From assembly GCA_903945495.1 (NCBI GenBank), contig CAJAVU010000062.1, positions 1 to 64,000 of the forward strand: DNA of 64,000 nucleotides, read 5' to 3'. Position numbers and translations under genes: made by a program. Every line of letters starts with the position of its first letter. Position 1 is the first letter of the stretch. This DNA is from an uncultured Flavobacteriales bacterium (lineage in GTDB: Bacteria > Bacteroidota > Bacteroidia > Flavobacteriales_D > Crocinitomicaceae). Below the pieces are notes generated by a model. The model was not told where the DNA came from. It ran no database searches and saw nothing but the letters and a program-made list of their open reading frames with translations. This document shows positions 25,912 to 34,720 of this stretch, one piece after another.

Positions 25912-27651
25912 TTAGTTAATCAATAGTTTCTTCGTCCATTTTTGATTACCGCTGAACATCTGAATAATAAAGTATCCATCTGGTATATCATTGATTTCTA
26001 AATTCATTTTTGAACCGTTAGACCAAGCCCATTCTTTTACAACACGTCCAGTAAGATCTACTAATTGAACAGTTTCAATCGCTATATCTTCACTCAATTC
26101 AATTGTAACGAACTCATCCGCTGGATTAGGATAGACGTTCCATGAAATGAAATTGTTTTCCGTTAAACCTAAGCCAATATTGAATGCTGATGAAGAATGT
26201 ACACATCCGAAAGAATCAACAATTTCAACCGTATATGCCCCAGAAAGCATAGCGTTAATTGTATCGTTCGTTTGTCCGTTGATTGCAAAACCATTTAATA
26301 ACCATTGTATGGTATAGCCGTTTGGTACATCATTGGCAACCAAAATTCCATTTGAGCCTAATGCAACCGTTGGTTCAATTGCTGGGTTGCAATAAACTGC
26401 CGTCATTGTATCAGAAAAAGCAACACATCCCGTTGCGTTAATAGCGATGACGTGATAAACTCCACTTTGTAATACGACGTAATTTGTGTCGGTTGCACCG
26501 TTGATAGGACTATCATTAAAATACCATTGATAAGCGTAACCCAAATTTGGCGTAGTTAACGTGTGTGATACTTGATCATAAGTAATAAGCGGATCATTCG
26601 GATATCCATAAACATGAATTGTGTCTTCGGAAATCACTATTGGATTTGGATAAATAATTTGATGATTTACCACATAATTTACGGTTGAAGTTCCTGCTGT
26701 ACAACCACCACAGCCATTAAGACTCAAAGTAGTTGAACCCATTAAATCGTCTGCACCCAAAATCACCTCTCCAAAACTATCGTCTGCATCATAAACAGTA
26801 ATTGTATAGGTGCTTGCTGGATTCAAAAGAACACTTGTTGTCCAGCTTACGGGTGGATTTTGATCACCAATAATAGTTGATTGGTAAACTGTTGTTCCGT
26901 TTTCTTTGATAATAAAGTAAGCATCGGCATTGTCAAAAGATGGGAAACTATTACCATAATTGCTCATTGCAGAAACACCTACATTTGTTAATGTGTAAAC
27001 ATCAATTGTGTCCAAATTATCCCAAGCCTTGTATTGAACAACATAATCTCCAGGAACAGTATAAACTTGAGGAACGGGGTTTTCTATAGTAGAAATATTC
27101 CCATTTCCAAAATCCCACCAATACGCTAGTTCACCCGGATTGTTATTTGTGAATTCGACGGTAATTGGCGAGCATCCAGCAGCACCGACCATTGAGAAAC
27201 CGTTGTTCGAAACACTTACATTGTTGGGTAAAACTTCCATGTAGATTTGGAACGTAAACGGATAACCACTGATTACTGTAAGATCGGCAATAACCGTTAC
27301 GTCAACACTATATTGTCCTGGCAAAAGTGGAGTTCCACTGATATTTACACAACCATATTGACTCACCTGTGGATTGTAGTCACAATTTGATGCTGCATTG
27401 TTACACTGCCAGCTTAAGCCAACAGGTAAAGAAACAGATAAGATATGAAAATTTGTAAAGTCGTAACCCAACGTGTCTAAGGGCATAAAAAAAGTTATAT
27501 CTTGGCTGTATGCTTGACCAACATAACCAGTTGGTAATGTGTCAGGATAAATTCCAGTCTGCGTTTGTGAATAGTCAATTGTACAAATTTGACTTTGTCC
27601 ATAGAACGAAATCAATACTAGAAAAGTAGTCAATATTTTTTGCATAGTCAT
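25912..27651 (-). CDS. Secreted PKD-domain protein with T9SS type A signal
   Basis: 579 residues. A signal peptide (about 3-20, ending YGQSQ) is followed by a beta-rich N-domain. A PKD domain (about 150-225) contains GCSPITVEFTNN and YWWDFGNG; then Ig-like segments with AYQWYFNDSPINGATD follow. The type A sorting domain closes the protein: WNVYPNPADEFVTIEL, VQLVDLTGRVVKEW and DGYFIIQMFSG. Start could equally be ATG 27645 (two codons in). Export by T9SS is inferred from the C-terminus; the function is unknown, and adhesion or cell-surface binding are possibilities. Confidence 0.85.
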   Translation of the reverse strand: MTMQKILTTFLVLISFYGQSQICTIDYSQTQTGIYPDTLPTGYVGQAYSQDITFFMPLDTLGYDFTNFHILSVSLPVGLSWQCNNAASNCDYNPQVSQYGCVNISGTPLLPGQYSVDVTVIADLTVISGYPFTFQIYMEVLPNNVSVSNNGFSMVGAAGCSPITVEFTNNNPGELAYWWDFGNGNISTIENPVPQVYTVPGDYVVQYKAWDNLDTIDVYTLTNVGVSAMSNYGNSFPSFDNADAYFIIKENGTTVYQSTIIGDQNPPVSWTTSVLLNPASTYTITVYDADDSFGEVILGADDLMGSTTLSLNGCGGCTAGTSTVNYVVNHQIIYPNPIVISEDTIHVYGYPNDPLITYDQVSHTLTTPNLGYAYQWYFNDSPINGATDTNYVVLQSGVYHVIAINATGCVAFSDTMTAVYCNPAIEPTVALGSNGILVANDVPNGYTIQWLLNGFAINGQTNDTINAMLSGAYTVEIVDSFGCVHSSSAFNIGLGLTENNFISWNVYPNPADEFVTIELSEDIAIETVQLVDLTGRVVKEWAWSNGSKMNLEINDIPDGYFIIQMFSGNQKWTKKLLIN

Positions 27652-27763
27652 AAGTTTAACGGGCTAAATGTACAATTTTATTCAGTAAAAATCTAGCTTT
27701 TAAATCCTCGTTTAATAAATGAGAATTATCCAAGAATAATCATTTTTTTTCAATGAATTTTTC

Positions 27764-27771
27764 TAATTTTG
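27764..27771 (+). promoter_or_regulatory. -7 promoter element of superoxide dismutase gene
   Basis: TAATTTTG, a perfect TAnnTTTG match, 42 bases before the ATG. A second weaker candidate is TTTTG (27767-27771) with TATTAATT 19 bases further on. Confidence 0.45.
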
Positions 27772-27813
27772 AATGATTCAAAATAATATGTATTAATTTA
27801 AAATTTATCAAAT

Positions 27814-28413
27814 ATGGCTTTCGAATTACCAAATTTACCATATGCATATGATGCTCTAGAACCGCATATTGATGCGCGAACTATGGAGATCCATCATTCA
27901 AAACACCATCAAGCTTATATCACCAACTTAAATGCTGCAATTGCAGGAACTGATTTGGAAGGACAGACAATTGAAGAAATTCTTAAAGTATGTAAAGATA
28001 AACCAGCCATTCGAAATAATGGAGGTGGATTTTGGAATCATAATTTGTTTTGGGAAGTAATGGCGCCGAATGCAGGTGGCGAACCAACAGGTGAATTAGC
28101 TGAAGCAATTAATAGTGCTTTCGGATCATTTGCTGCATTTAAAGAAGAATTTGCAAAAGCAGGAGCAACACGTTTTGGATCTGGATGGGCATGGTTATGC
28201 GTTGAAGGAGGTAAACTTGTTGTTTGTTCTACACCAAATCAAGATAATCCTTTAATGGGTGAAGGTTGCAACGGAACGCCAATTTTGGCTATGGATGTAT
28301 GGGAACATGCATATTATTTGCATTACCAAAATCGTCGTCCAGATTATATCAATGCATTTTTTAATGTGATTAACTGGGAAGTTGTTGCTGCGAAATACGC
28401 TGCTGCGAAATAA
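27814..28413 (+). CDS. Superoxide dismutase, Fe/Mn type
   Basis: 199 residues, full length. It converts superoxide to oxygen and hydrogen peroxide in the cytoplasm. Metal ligands are His27 in MEIHHSKHH, His76 in FWNHNLFW, and Asp161 and His165 in [11 protein letters not shown]. Whether iron or manganese is used cannot be settled by eye. No signal peptide. It stands alone, with its own promoter candidate and a strong terminator. Confidence 0.95.
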   Translation: MAFELPNLPYAYDALEPHIDARTMEIHHSKHHQAYITNLNAAIAGTDLEGQTIEEILKVCKDKPAIRNNGGGFWNHNLFWEVMAPNAGGEPTGELAEAINSAFGSFAAFKEEFAKAGATRFGSGWAWLCVEGGKLVVCSTPNQDNPLMGEGCNGTPILAMDVWEHAYYLHYQNRRPDYINAFFNVINWEVVAAKYAAAK

Positions 28414-28439
28414 GTGAATCTGATTCTTACGAATAAGGA

Positions 28440-28468
28440 AGCCTAGAAATAATTCTAGGCTTTTTTTG
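28440..28468 (+). terminator. Terminator of superoxide dismutase gene
   Basis: Perfect 9-bp stem AGCCTAGAA / TTCTAGGCT with a 4-base loop followed by a T7 run. Confidence 0.92.
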
Positions 28469-28472
28469 TGTT

Positions 28473-28525
28473 CAATTGAACTAACCGATATTACAGTTCA
28501 AGGTATTTTTTTTACAATTGAACTA
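28473..28525 (+). promoter_or_regulatory. TTGAACT repeats upstream of TonB receptor operon
   Basis: The 11-mer CAATTGAACTA occurs at 28473-28483 and 28515-28525, exactly 42 bp apart (about four helical turns), with an inverted AGTTCAA at 28495-28501 between them. They lie just upstream of the promoter for the TonB receptor operon, which also encodes a LytTR regulator. A regulator-binding site is inferred. Confidence 0.4.
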
Positions 28526-28535
28526 GTTTATACGA

Positions 28536-28564
28536 TTGTATTCTATTTGAAGTTCGTAATCTTG
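28536..28564 (+). promoter_or_regulatory. Promoter of TonB receptor operon
   Basis: TTG at 28536-28538 and TAATCTTG at 28557-28564 (one mismatch to TAnnTTTG), separated by 18 bases; ATG 28584 follows 20 bases later. Confidence 0.45.
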
Positions 28565-28583
28565 ATTCATAAAATTTAATCAA

Positions 28584-30947
28584 ATGAACTATTTATTAGC
28601 AATTCTAGTTTCGCTGACTTTCATTTCGAAGGTACAATCGCAACAGGCGGTACAAACCATCCGCGGAACAATTTTCGACAAACAATCACAATTGCCACTT
28701 ATTGGAGCAAAAATGATAATCGTTAATTCAAATCCAATTAAAGGTGCTGAAAGTGATGCCAACGGGAAATTTATTATTTCTGATGTCGCTCCAGGTAGGT
28801 ATGATTTAAAAGCCGAAATGATTGGTTATAAAGAAACAACGCTTTCAAATATAATTGTTACCGCAGGAAAAGAAATTGTACTTGAGGTTTCACTTGAAGA
28901 AAAAGTAACTGCAATTTCGGAAGTAAGTGTTAAGGCGAAGCGCAATACAATGAATAACACGCTAACAACCGTTAGTGGACGCGCATTTACGATGGAGGAA
29001 GTAAATAGATATGCTGGAGGTCGATCTGATCCTGCTCGTATGGCAGCAAATTTTGCAGGGGTTAGTTCACCAGATGATTCACGAAATGATCTTATTATTC
29101 GAGGAAATTCTCCAATAGGCGTGTTGTATAGAATTGAAGGATTGAACATTCCAAATCCGAATCACTTTTCAACGGTGGGAACCACAGGTGGTCCAGTGAG
29201 CGCTATCAATACCAATTTATTGCGAAATTCAGATTTCATGACATCTGCTTTCCCTGCCGAATACGGAAATGCAAATGCGGGGATCTTTGATTTGGGATTG
29301 AGAAATGGAAATACTGAAAAACGTGAGCATACATTTCAAATAGGTGCTTTAACTGGTTTAGAATTAAATACAGAAGGACCAATTCGAAAAGAAAAAGGCT
29401 CATCATATCTGTTTGGTTACCGCTATGCATTTACTGGAGTAGCCCAAGCAATAGGTTTACCAATTGGAACGGCAGCAACCCCATTCTATCAGGATTTAAC
29501 GTTTAAATTCAATGGAGGAATGACAAAAATTGGTCGATTTACCTTGTTTGGGATGGGTGGAAAAAGTCACATTGATTTTTTACATACAGAATTGGATAGC
29601 ACGGATTTGTTTGCTGATCCATCGAAAGACAGTTATTTCACTAGTGATATTGCACTTTTGGGTTTGAAACATTTTATTCGAGTGAATGATAAATCGTATT
29701 TCAATACGGTCATCGGAGGGACATATGCGGGATCGAACTATTTACAAGATAGCATTTCAACTTCCGACATTGCCTCACGTACCGTTGAGAATAAAACGAC
29801 ACGTATAAACTATTCGTTGAATACGTCTTTTAACTCGAAGATCAATTCACATTTATTCATTAAAGCTGGTATTCTTGCTGAATTACTCTATGTGGATTTG
29901 TATTACAGAAATAGAGAAAATACAGCTGATTGGATACAAATTTGGGATCAAGTAAATCAAACGGCGCTCATTCAGGGATACCTTCATGCTAAGTATTCGA
30001 TTAACGACCAATTAACCTTGAATCTTGGGGTACATTCTCAGCATCTAGCCTTAAATTCTTCTAACTCAGTTGAACCACGCGTTGGAATCAAATATCAACT
30101 ATCAAAAAACAGTAGTTTGAATGCTGGATATGGAATGCACAGTCAAATGCAACCTTCTGATCTATATTTTTACCAATATCCTGATAGCAATGGCCAAATG
30201 CAAGTAACAAACAAAGACTTGGATTTCACAAGAAGTCAGCATTTTGTAGTAGGTTACGAATTGTTACCGTTCAAAGATTGGCGTTTCAAAACGGAAGTGT
30301 ATTATCAAATGTTGAATAATGTACCAATTGAACGATTCGCAAGTAGTTTTTCTATGTTAAATGCTGGTGCATCCTTTTATCCAACAGAAAATGGTGACTT
30401 GGTAAACGATGGAAAAGGACGTAATTATGGAATTGAATTAACTGTTGAAAAAAGTTTTAGTAAAGGGTATTATGCATTAATCACTGGATCTTTTTATGAT
30501 TCGAAATATACTGGAAGTGATGGCATCGAGCGTAACACGGCTTTCAACGGTAAATTTGTTTACAATGTTTTGGCAGGAAAAGAAGTGAAAATTGGTAAAG
30601 CAAAACGACATGCTCTTACGTTTGATGTTAAAATGACACATGCAGGCGGACGTTACTACACACCTGTTGATTTGGTTAGTTCGCAATTAGCACAACAGCA
30701 AGTTCTAATGGGTGATGATTATGCTTTTTCAAAACGCTATTCGAACTTTTTCCGCTTGGATTTCAAAGTTGGATTTACCTTGAATAGTTCAAAATATAAA
30801 TTAGCTCAATCATTGATTTTTGATATTCAGAACATTACCAATAACAAAAACATTTTTGCAGAACGTTACAACCCAATTAATAACAGTGTTAACACGGCTT
30901 ATCAAATCGGATTCTTCCCAAATTTTGTGTACCGTGTTCAATTCTAA
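28584..30947 (+). CDS. TonB-dependent outer-membrane receptor
   Basis: 787 residues with a signal peptide (1-20, ending KVQSQ). A carboxypeptidase-like regulatory domain follows (about 25-110: IRGTIFDKQSQLPLIGAKM, GRYDLKAEMIGY). The plug domain (about 115-230) includes NDLIIRGNSPIGVLYRIEG and the rest is a beta barrel ending in an aromatic residue (YRVQF), as expected for outer-membrane insertion by BAM. The ligand cannot be inferred. No SusD partner gene follows. Instead an NAD(P)H oxidoreductase gene starts 5 bases after the stop, then a LytS/LytTR pair, suggesting a co-regulated unit. Confidence 0.88.
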   Translation: MNYLLAILVSLTFISKVQSQQAVQTIRGTIFDKQSQLPLIGAKMIIVNSNPIKGAESDANGKFIISDVAPGRYDLKAEMIGYKETTLSNIIVTAGKEIVLEVSLEEKVTAISEVSVKAKRNTMNNTLTTVSGRAFTMEEVNRYAGGRSDPARMAANFAGVSSPDDSRNDLIIRGNSPIGVLYRIEGLNIPNPNHFSTVGTTGGPVSAINTNLLRNSDFMTSAFPAEYGNANAGIFDLGLRNGNTEKREHTFQIGALTGLELNTEGPIRKEKGSSYLFGYRYAFTGVAQAIGLPIGTAATPFYQDLTFKFNGGMTKIGRFTLFGMGGKSHIDFLHTELDSTDLFADPSKDSYFTSDIALLGLKHFIRVNDKSYFNTVIGGTYAGSNYLQDSISTSDIASRTVENKTTRINYSLNTSFNSKINSHLFIKAGILAELLYVDLYYRNRENTADWIQIWDQVNQTALIQGYLHAKYSINDQLTLNLGVHSQHLALNSSNSVEPRVGIKYQLSKNSSLNAGYGMHSQMQPSDLYFYQYPDSNGQMQVTNKDLDFTRSQHFVVGYELLPFKDWRFKTEVYYQMLNNVPIERFASSFSMLNAGASFYPTENGDLVNDGKGRNYGIELTVEKSFSKGYYALITGSFYDSKYTGSDGIERNTAFNGKFVYNVLAGKEVKIGKAKRHALTFDVKMTHAGGRYYTPVDLVSSQLAQQQVLMGDDYAFSKRYSNFFRLDFKVGFTLNSSKYKLAQSLIFDIQNITNNKNIFAERYNPINNSVNTAYQIGFFPNFVYRVQF

Positions 30948-30952
30948 GAAGT

Positions 30953-31534
30953 ATGAAAAAGATTTTAATCATCAATGGGCATCCGAATCCCGAAAGTTTT
31001 AATGCTACTTTACTTGCGGCATACCAGAATGCTTTGCTGAATGAACAAGTAGAAGTTAAAGTTTTGACTATTCATGAGTTGGTGTTTGAACCTTCATTAA
31101 AATATGGTTTTACAAAACGAATGGAAGTTGAACCGGACATTCTAAAAGCGCAGGAGTTAATTGCTTGGGCAGATCACTTGGTTTGGTTTCATCCAGTTTG
31201 GTGGGGAGGCTTACCTGCATTAACAAAGGGCTTTATTGATCGCGTTTTTACGCCAGGTTTTGCTTTTAAATACCGCGAAAATTCAGTTTGGTGGGATAAA
31301 TTGTTGACAGGTAAAACCGCACGCATTATTACAACGCTCGATCAACCAGCGATTTATTATAGACTAATGTTCGGAAGGCCAAGTGTGAATCAACTCAAAA
31401 AGTCAACGCTACAGTTTTGTGGAGTCAAACCAGTTAAAGTAAATTACTTTGGCCCATTGAGAAATTCACAAATTGAACAACGTTCTAAGATGCTTGTGGA
31501 GGTTGCTAAACTGGCTAAAAAGGATATCAATTAA
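30953..31534 (+). CDS. NAD(P)H oxidoreductase, flavodoxin-like fold
   Basis: 193 residues. The sequence fits the quinone reductase/KefF-like family of FMN or FAD enzymes. ILIINGHPNPESFNATL is the phosphate-binding loop region, and WADHLVWFHPVWWGGLPA with KGFIDRVFTPGFAF forms the flavin site. Two-electron reduction of quinones or other electrophiles with NAD(P)H in the cytoplasm is likely. It begins 5 bases after the TonB receptor gene and ends 23 bases before the LytS-type kinase gene, so it is probably in the same transcript. Confidence 0.85.
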   Translation: MKKILIINGHPNPESFNATLLAAYQNALLNEQVEVKVLTIHELVFEPSLKYGFTKRMEVEPDILKAQELIAWADHLVWFHPVWWGGLPALTKGFIDRVFTPGFAFKYRENSVWWDKLLTGKTARIITTLDQPAIYYRLMFGRPSVNQLKKSTLQFCGVKPVKVNYFGPLRNSQIEQRSKMLVEVAKLAKKDIN

Positions 31535-31557
31535 GGCAAAATATATATATTTAGTCA

Positions 31558-32580
31558 ATGCGCGAAAGTAAGAAAACGTTCATTTATATGGTCATAGTAG
31601 GAATACTAGTGGCCATGATGTTAAAAATATTGATTCCATTTCCTGAAAATGGTTGGCGCGTGCAATTGGGTAGCTTTTTAGAGTCTATATTGATTACAAT
31701 TTTTATTTGGGAAGGGAATCTTATGTTGGATAACTTCTTGGAAAAACGCTATCCTTGGTCATTAAGACCAGCTTTACGCATTCTAGTTCAATTACCTGTT
31801 AGTACTATTTATAGTGCATCTCTGATGTTCGTGACAATGTTGTTGTTTAATGCGTTTGTCTGCGAAATACCCTTTAATGAACGCGGACTATTTTTAAGTA
31901 TTTCAATTACCATTGGTTTGCTGGTTTCGCTGATTTTAATGGCTGTAGAAACCGGACTCTTTTTCTTTCGAGAATGGAAAGAATCATTAGTACAAGTAGA
32001 AAAGTACAAATCAGAAAGTGCTCAGGCAAATTTGGAGAATTTGAAGAATCAGGTGAATCCGCACTTTTTGTTCAATAATTTAAGCGTTTTGTCATCGCTT
32101 GTATACAAAGACCAAGAAAAAGCGGTTGATTTTATCAATCAATTGTCGAAAGTATATCGCTATTTGCTAGACAATAAAAGCAATGAGCTGATTTCATTGG
32201 AAGAGGAATTAAAGTTTATTTCATCGTATGCTTATTTATTGAATATTCGCTATTCACCAAATTTGATTATCGACATGCAAATCAGTGAGGAGAATAAGGA
32301 GCTTTTATTACCGCCTTTAACAATTCAATTGCTATTGGAAAATGCCATTAAACACAATGTGATCTCAAATGAAGCACCCTTGACTATTTCTTTGAAAAGT
32401 GATGGCGATAAATTGGTGATATCGAATAGAGTTAACCAACGATTGTCCAAAGAACCAAGTTCTAAAACAGGTTTGAAAAACATTCAGGTGCGGTATTCCT
32501 ATTTTACGGATCGTGAGGTAATGATTAAAGATCAAGATGAACTATTTGTAGTAACAATTCCTTTATTAACTGTCGCATGA
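31558..32580 (+). CDS. LytS-type membrane histidine kinase
   Basis: 340 residues. Four hydrophobic segments fill the first 130 or so residues (about 10-27, 38-55, 75-96 and 108-130), leading through a short coiled coil to a His_kinase domain. The motif QVNPHFLFNNL (phospho-acceptor His about 168) and an ATPase N box LLENAIKHN (about 259-267) are clear. No separate periplasmic sensor domain. The gene overlaps the LytTR regulator by ATGA, so the two are translationally coupled and form a two-component system. Confidence 0.9.
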   Translation: MRESKKTFIYMVIVGILVAMMLKILIPFPENGWRVQLGSFLESILITIFIWEGNLMLDNFLEKRYPWSLRPALRILVQLPVSTIYSASLMFVTMLLFNAFVCEIPFNERGLFLSISITIGLLVSLILMAVETGLFFFREWKESLVQVEKYKSESAQANLENLKNQVNPHFLFNNLSVLSSLVYKDQEKAVDFINQLSKVYRYLLDNKSNELISLEEELKFISSYAYLLNIRYSPNLIIDMQISEENKELLLPPLTIQLLLENAIKHNVISNEAPLTISLKSDGDKLVISNRVNQRLSKEPSSKTGLKNIQVRYSYFTDREVMIKDQDELFVVTIPLLTVA

Positions 32581-33326
32581 AAGTAATAATTATCGAAGAT
32601 GAGCAACTTTCAGCGGAGCATTTAATCCGTTTAATTGAACGAATTGATGCATCTATTCAAATTGAAGCAAGATTTGATACGGTAAAACAAAGTTTAGAAG
32701 CATTTAAAAATGGTTTAAATGCTGATTTATTGTTTGTTGATATTCATTTGGCAGATGGAAACGCATTTGAGTTATTTTCTAATGTGTCAATTGATATTCC
32801 TGTCATTTTCACTACGGCCTATGACAATTATGCAATACAGTCTTTTCAAACGAATAGTATCGATTATTTATTAAAGCCAATCGGTATTGAAGAGCTGACT
32901 TCATCAATTAATAAGTTCAAACGATTATCGCGGCAGCAACACGAATTACTTTTTCAAAATTTGTTGAATTACCGACCACAGACTAGTTTTAAAACGCGAT
33001 TCATGGTTAAATTGGGAGATTCAATTGTTTCGATAAAAACAGATGAAATTGATCATTTTAAAGCCGAAGATGGAATTGTGTTGTTGATAAATACACAAGG
33101 AAAGCGTTATCCTGTTGATTATACGATGGACCAGTTAGAAGCATTATTGGATACAGCACTTTTTTTCAGAATTAATCGAAAGGCGTTTGTGTGTATAGAC
33201 AGAATTCAAAAAGTCGGACAATTCTTCAATAGCCGATTAAAGGTTACAACAAGCCATTTATCAGGTGATGATGCAGTTGTTAGCCGAGAACGAGTTGGAA
33301 ATTTTAAAGAATGGTTAAACCGTTAA
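32577..33326 (+). CDS. LytTR-family response regulator
   Basis: 249 residues. Receiver domain (1-120) with phospho-acceptor Asp55 in LLFVDIHLADG, acidic pocket EDE (7-9) and Lys in LLKPIG. A LytTR DNA-binding domain follows (about 145-247: MVKLGDSIVSIKTDEIDHFKAEDG). It is the partner of the LytS-type kinase (4-base overlap). Possible targets are its own operon, where TTGAACT repeats precede the TonB receptor gene. Its TAA stop overlaps the TAA stop of the convergent nifU-like gene. Confidence 0.92.
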   Translation: MKVIIIEDEQLSAEHLIRLIERIDASIQIEARFDTVKQSLEAFKNGLNADLLFVDIHLADGNAFELFSNVSIDIPVIFTTAYDNYAIQSFQTNSIDYLLKPIGIEELTSSINKFKRLSRQQHELLFQNLLNYRPQTSFKTRFMVKLGDSIVSIKTDEIDHFKAEDGIVLLINTQGKRYPVDYTMDQLEALLDTALFFRINRKAFVCIDRIQKVGQFFNSRLKVTTSHLSGDDAVVSRERVGNFKEWLNR

Positions 33327-33568
33327 TCAACCGCTTCAACTGATACAATTTCTGGTGCCATTATTTTAACAGCTTCTTCTAATCCTGCTTTCAAGGTCAT
33401 AACACTCATAGTACAATCGCTACAAGCACCAAGTAAACGTACACGTGCAACGGCTTCGTCAGTAATTTCAACCAATTCCATATCGCCACCATCTGCGTGT
33501 AAGAATGGGCGTAATTGCTCGATAGCCTCGTTTACTTTCCCACTAATCTCTTCTTTATTCAATACCAT
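33323..33568 (-). CDS. NifU-like iron-sulfur scaffold protein
   Basis: 81 residues, equal to the NifU C-terminal domain alone (Nfu-like). The cluster-binding motif is Cys49-x2-Cys52 in GACSDC; HADGGDMELVEI is the family signature. It would carry Fe-S clusters to apo-proteins in the cytoplasm. It lies 3 bases downstream of the Mrp ATPase gene, which fits a shared role in Fe-S cluster trafficking. Its stop shares bases with the convergent LytTR gene stop, leaving no room for a terminator. Confidence 0.9.
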   Translation of the reverse strand: MVLNKEEISGKVNEAIEQLRPFLHADGGDMELVEITDEAVARVRLLGACSDCTMSVMTLKAGLEEAVKIMAPEIVSVEAVD

Positions 33569-33571
33569 GAG

Positions 33572-34654
33572 TTATACCTTAGCTGATTTACGTTCTTTTA
33601 TAGACTGAACGTTCGTTACAAAAGTACGAACTAATTCGTCAAATGCATTTCCGGTTGGGGTATTTTCTTGAAAAACAGCTGGTCGACCCGCATCACCTGC
33701 TTCACGAACACTTTGCACAAGAGGAATATGACCTAAAAAAGGAACATTCATTCCTTCAGCTAGGTTTTTCGCACCGTCACGACCGAAAATATAGTATTTA
33801 TTTTCAGGTAATTCTGCCGGTGTGAACCAAGCCATATTTTCAACGATTCCAACAACTGGAACATTCACAGTATCCATTTGGAACATATAAACACCACGAC
33901 GCGCATCTGCCAAAGCTACTTCTTGAGGAGTAGAAACAATTACAGCACCATCCAGAGGCACAGTTTGAACCAAGGATAAATGTATATCACCAGTTCCAGG
34001 AGGAAGGTCAATTAATAAATAATCCAATTCACCCCAATAAGCATCCGTAAACATTTGAGTCATCGCTTTTGCCGCCATTGGTCCGCGCCAAACAACAGCA
34101 TTGTCTTGTTCTGTAAAGAAACCGATTGAAAGCAATTTAATGCCATAAGAAATGACTGGATTAATCATTGGTGTTCCTTCAACATCAATCATTGTTGGAC
34201 GCTCATTGACCACATCAAACATTGTAGGCATTGACGGTCCGTAAATATCTGCATCAACGATACCAACTCGGTAACCAGCTTTGGTTAAACCACCAGCTAA
34301 ATTTGCTGTTACAGTAGATTTTCCAACACCACCTTTTCCTGAAGAAATAGCGATAATGTGTTTTACATCTGGTAAAATTTTGCGTCGTACTTTGTTTGCT
34401 TCAGTTGGAATTGGTTTAACTTGACAGTTTATCGTTATGGAATTTCCAAAAACACGTTTCAAATTAAATTCAACTGCCTCTTGCATGCGTTTTCTTGCAT
34501 GCATAGCTGGATTCGACACATGAACAACCAAAGTTATTTCGTTGCTTGTAATGTGTAAATCATCAACAAGATTCAATGATACAATGTCTTTCTTTAAATC
34601 TGGTTCTTGAATATTTCCCAGAACCTCTAAACAATTTTCACGATTCAATTCCAT
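33572..34654 (-). CDS. mrp: Mrp/ApbC-type P-loop ATPase
   Basis: 360 residues. An N-terminal DUF59/MIP18-like domain (1-80) is fused to a deviant-Walker P-loop ATPase: SSGKGGVGKST (104-114) and LLIDLPPGTGD. These proteins act as Fe-S cluster carriers. The CxxC that normally follows the ENM(S/A) motif near residue 270 and binds the cluster is absent: the segment reads ENMAWFTPAELPENKYYIFG. The adjacent NifU-like protein does have a CxxC. The start ATG is preceded by a perfect -7 element with a 4-base spacer (34659-34666). Confidence 0.92.
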   Translation of the reverse strand: MELNRENCLEVLGNIQEPDLKKDIVSLNLVDDLHITSNEITLVVHVSNPAMHARKRMQEAVEFNLKRVFGNSITINCQVKPIPTEANKVRRKILPDVKHIIAISSGKGGVGKSTVTANLAGGLTKAGYRVGIVDADIYGPSMPTMFDVVNERPTMIDVEGTPMINPVISYGIKLLSIGFFTEQDNAVVWRGPMAAKAMTQMFTDAYWGELDYLLIDLPPGTGDIHLSLVQTVPLDGAVIVSTPQEVALADARRGVYMFQMDTVNVPVVGIVENMAWFTPAELPENKYYIFGRDGAKNLAEGMNVPFLGHIPLVQSVREAGDAGRPAVFQENTPTGNAFDELVRTFVTNVQSIKERKSAKV

Positions 34655-34658
34655 AGCG

Positions 34659-34666
34659 CAAAATTA
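34659..34666 (-). promoter_or_regulatory. -7 promoter element of mrp, 4 bases before ATG
   Basis: Minus strand TAATTTTG (perfect TAnnTTTG), then CGCT, then the mrp ATG at 34654. The upstream -33 region would fall in the T-run and stem of the preceding terminator and shows no TTG. Confidence 0.5.
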
Positions 34667-34677
34667 AGCAAAAAAAA

Positions 34678-34702
34678 AAGGTTGTCACGAATGGACAACC
34701 TT
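34678..34702 (-). terminator. Terminator of 202-residue lipoprotein gene
   Basis: Perfect 9-bp stem AAGGTTGTC / GACAACCTT with a 7-base loop; on the minus strand it runs into a T9 tract (A run at 34671-34679). Confidence 0.9.
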
Positions 34703-34720
34703 AATCTTATTATTTAAAAG

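Noticed and set aside
28473-28525. Terminal repeats of an insertion sequence
   Set aside because: The copies are direct, 42 bp apart, with no transposase; a regulatory site fits better.
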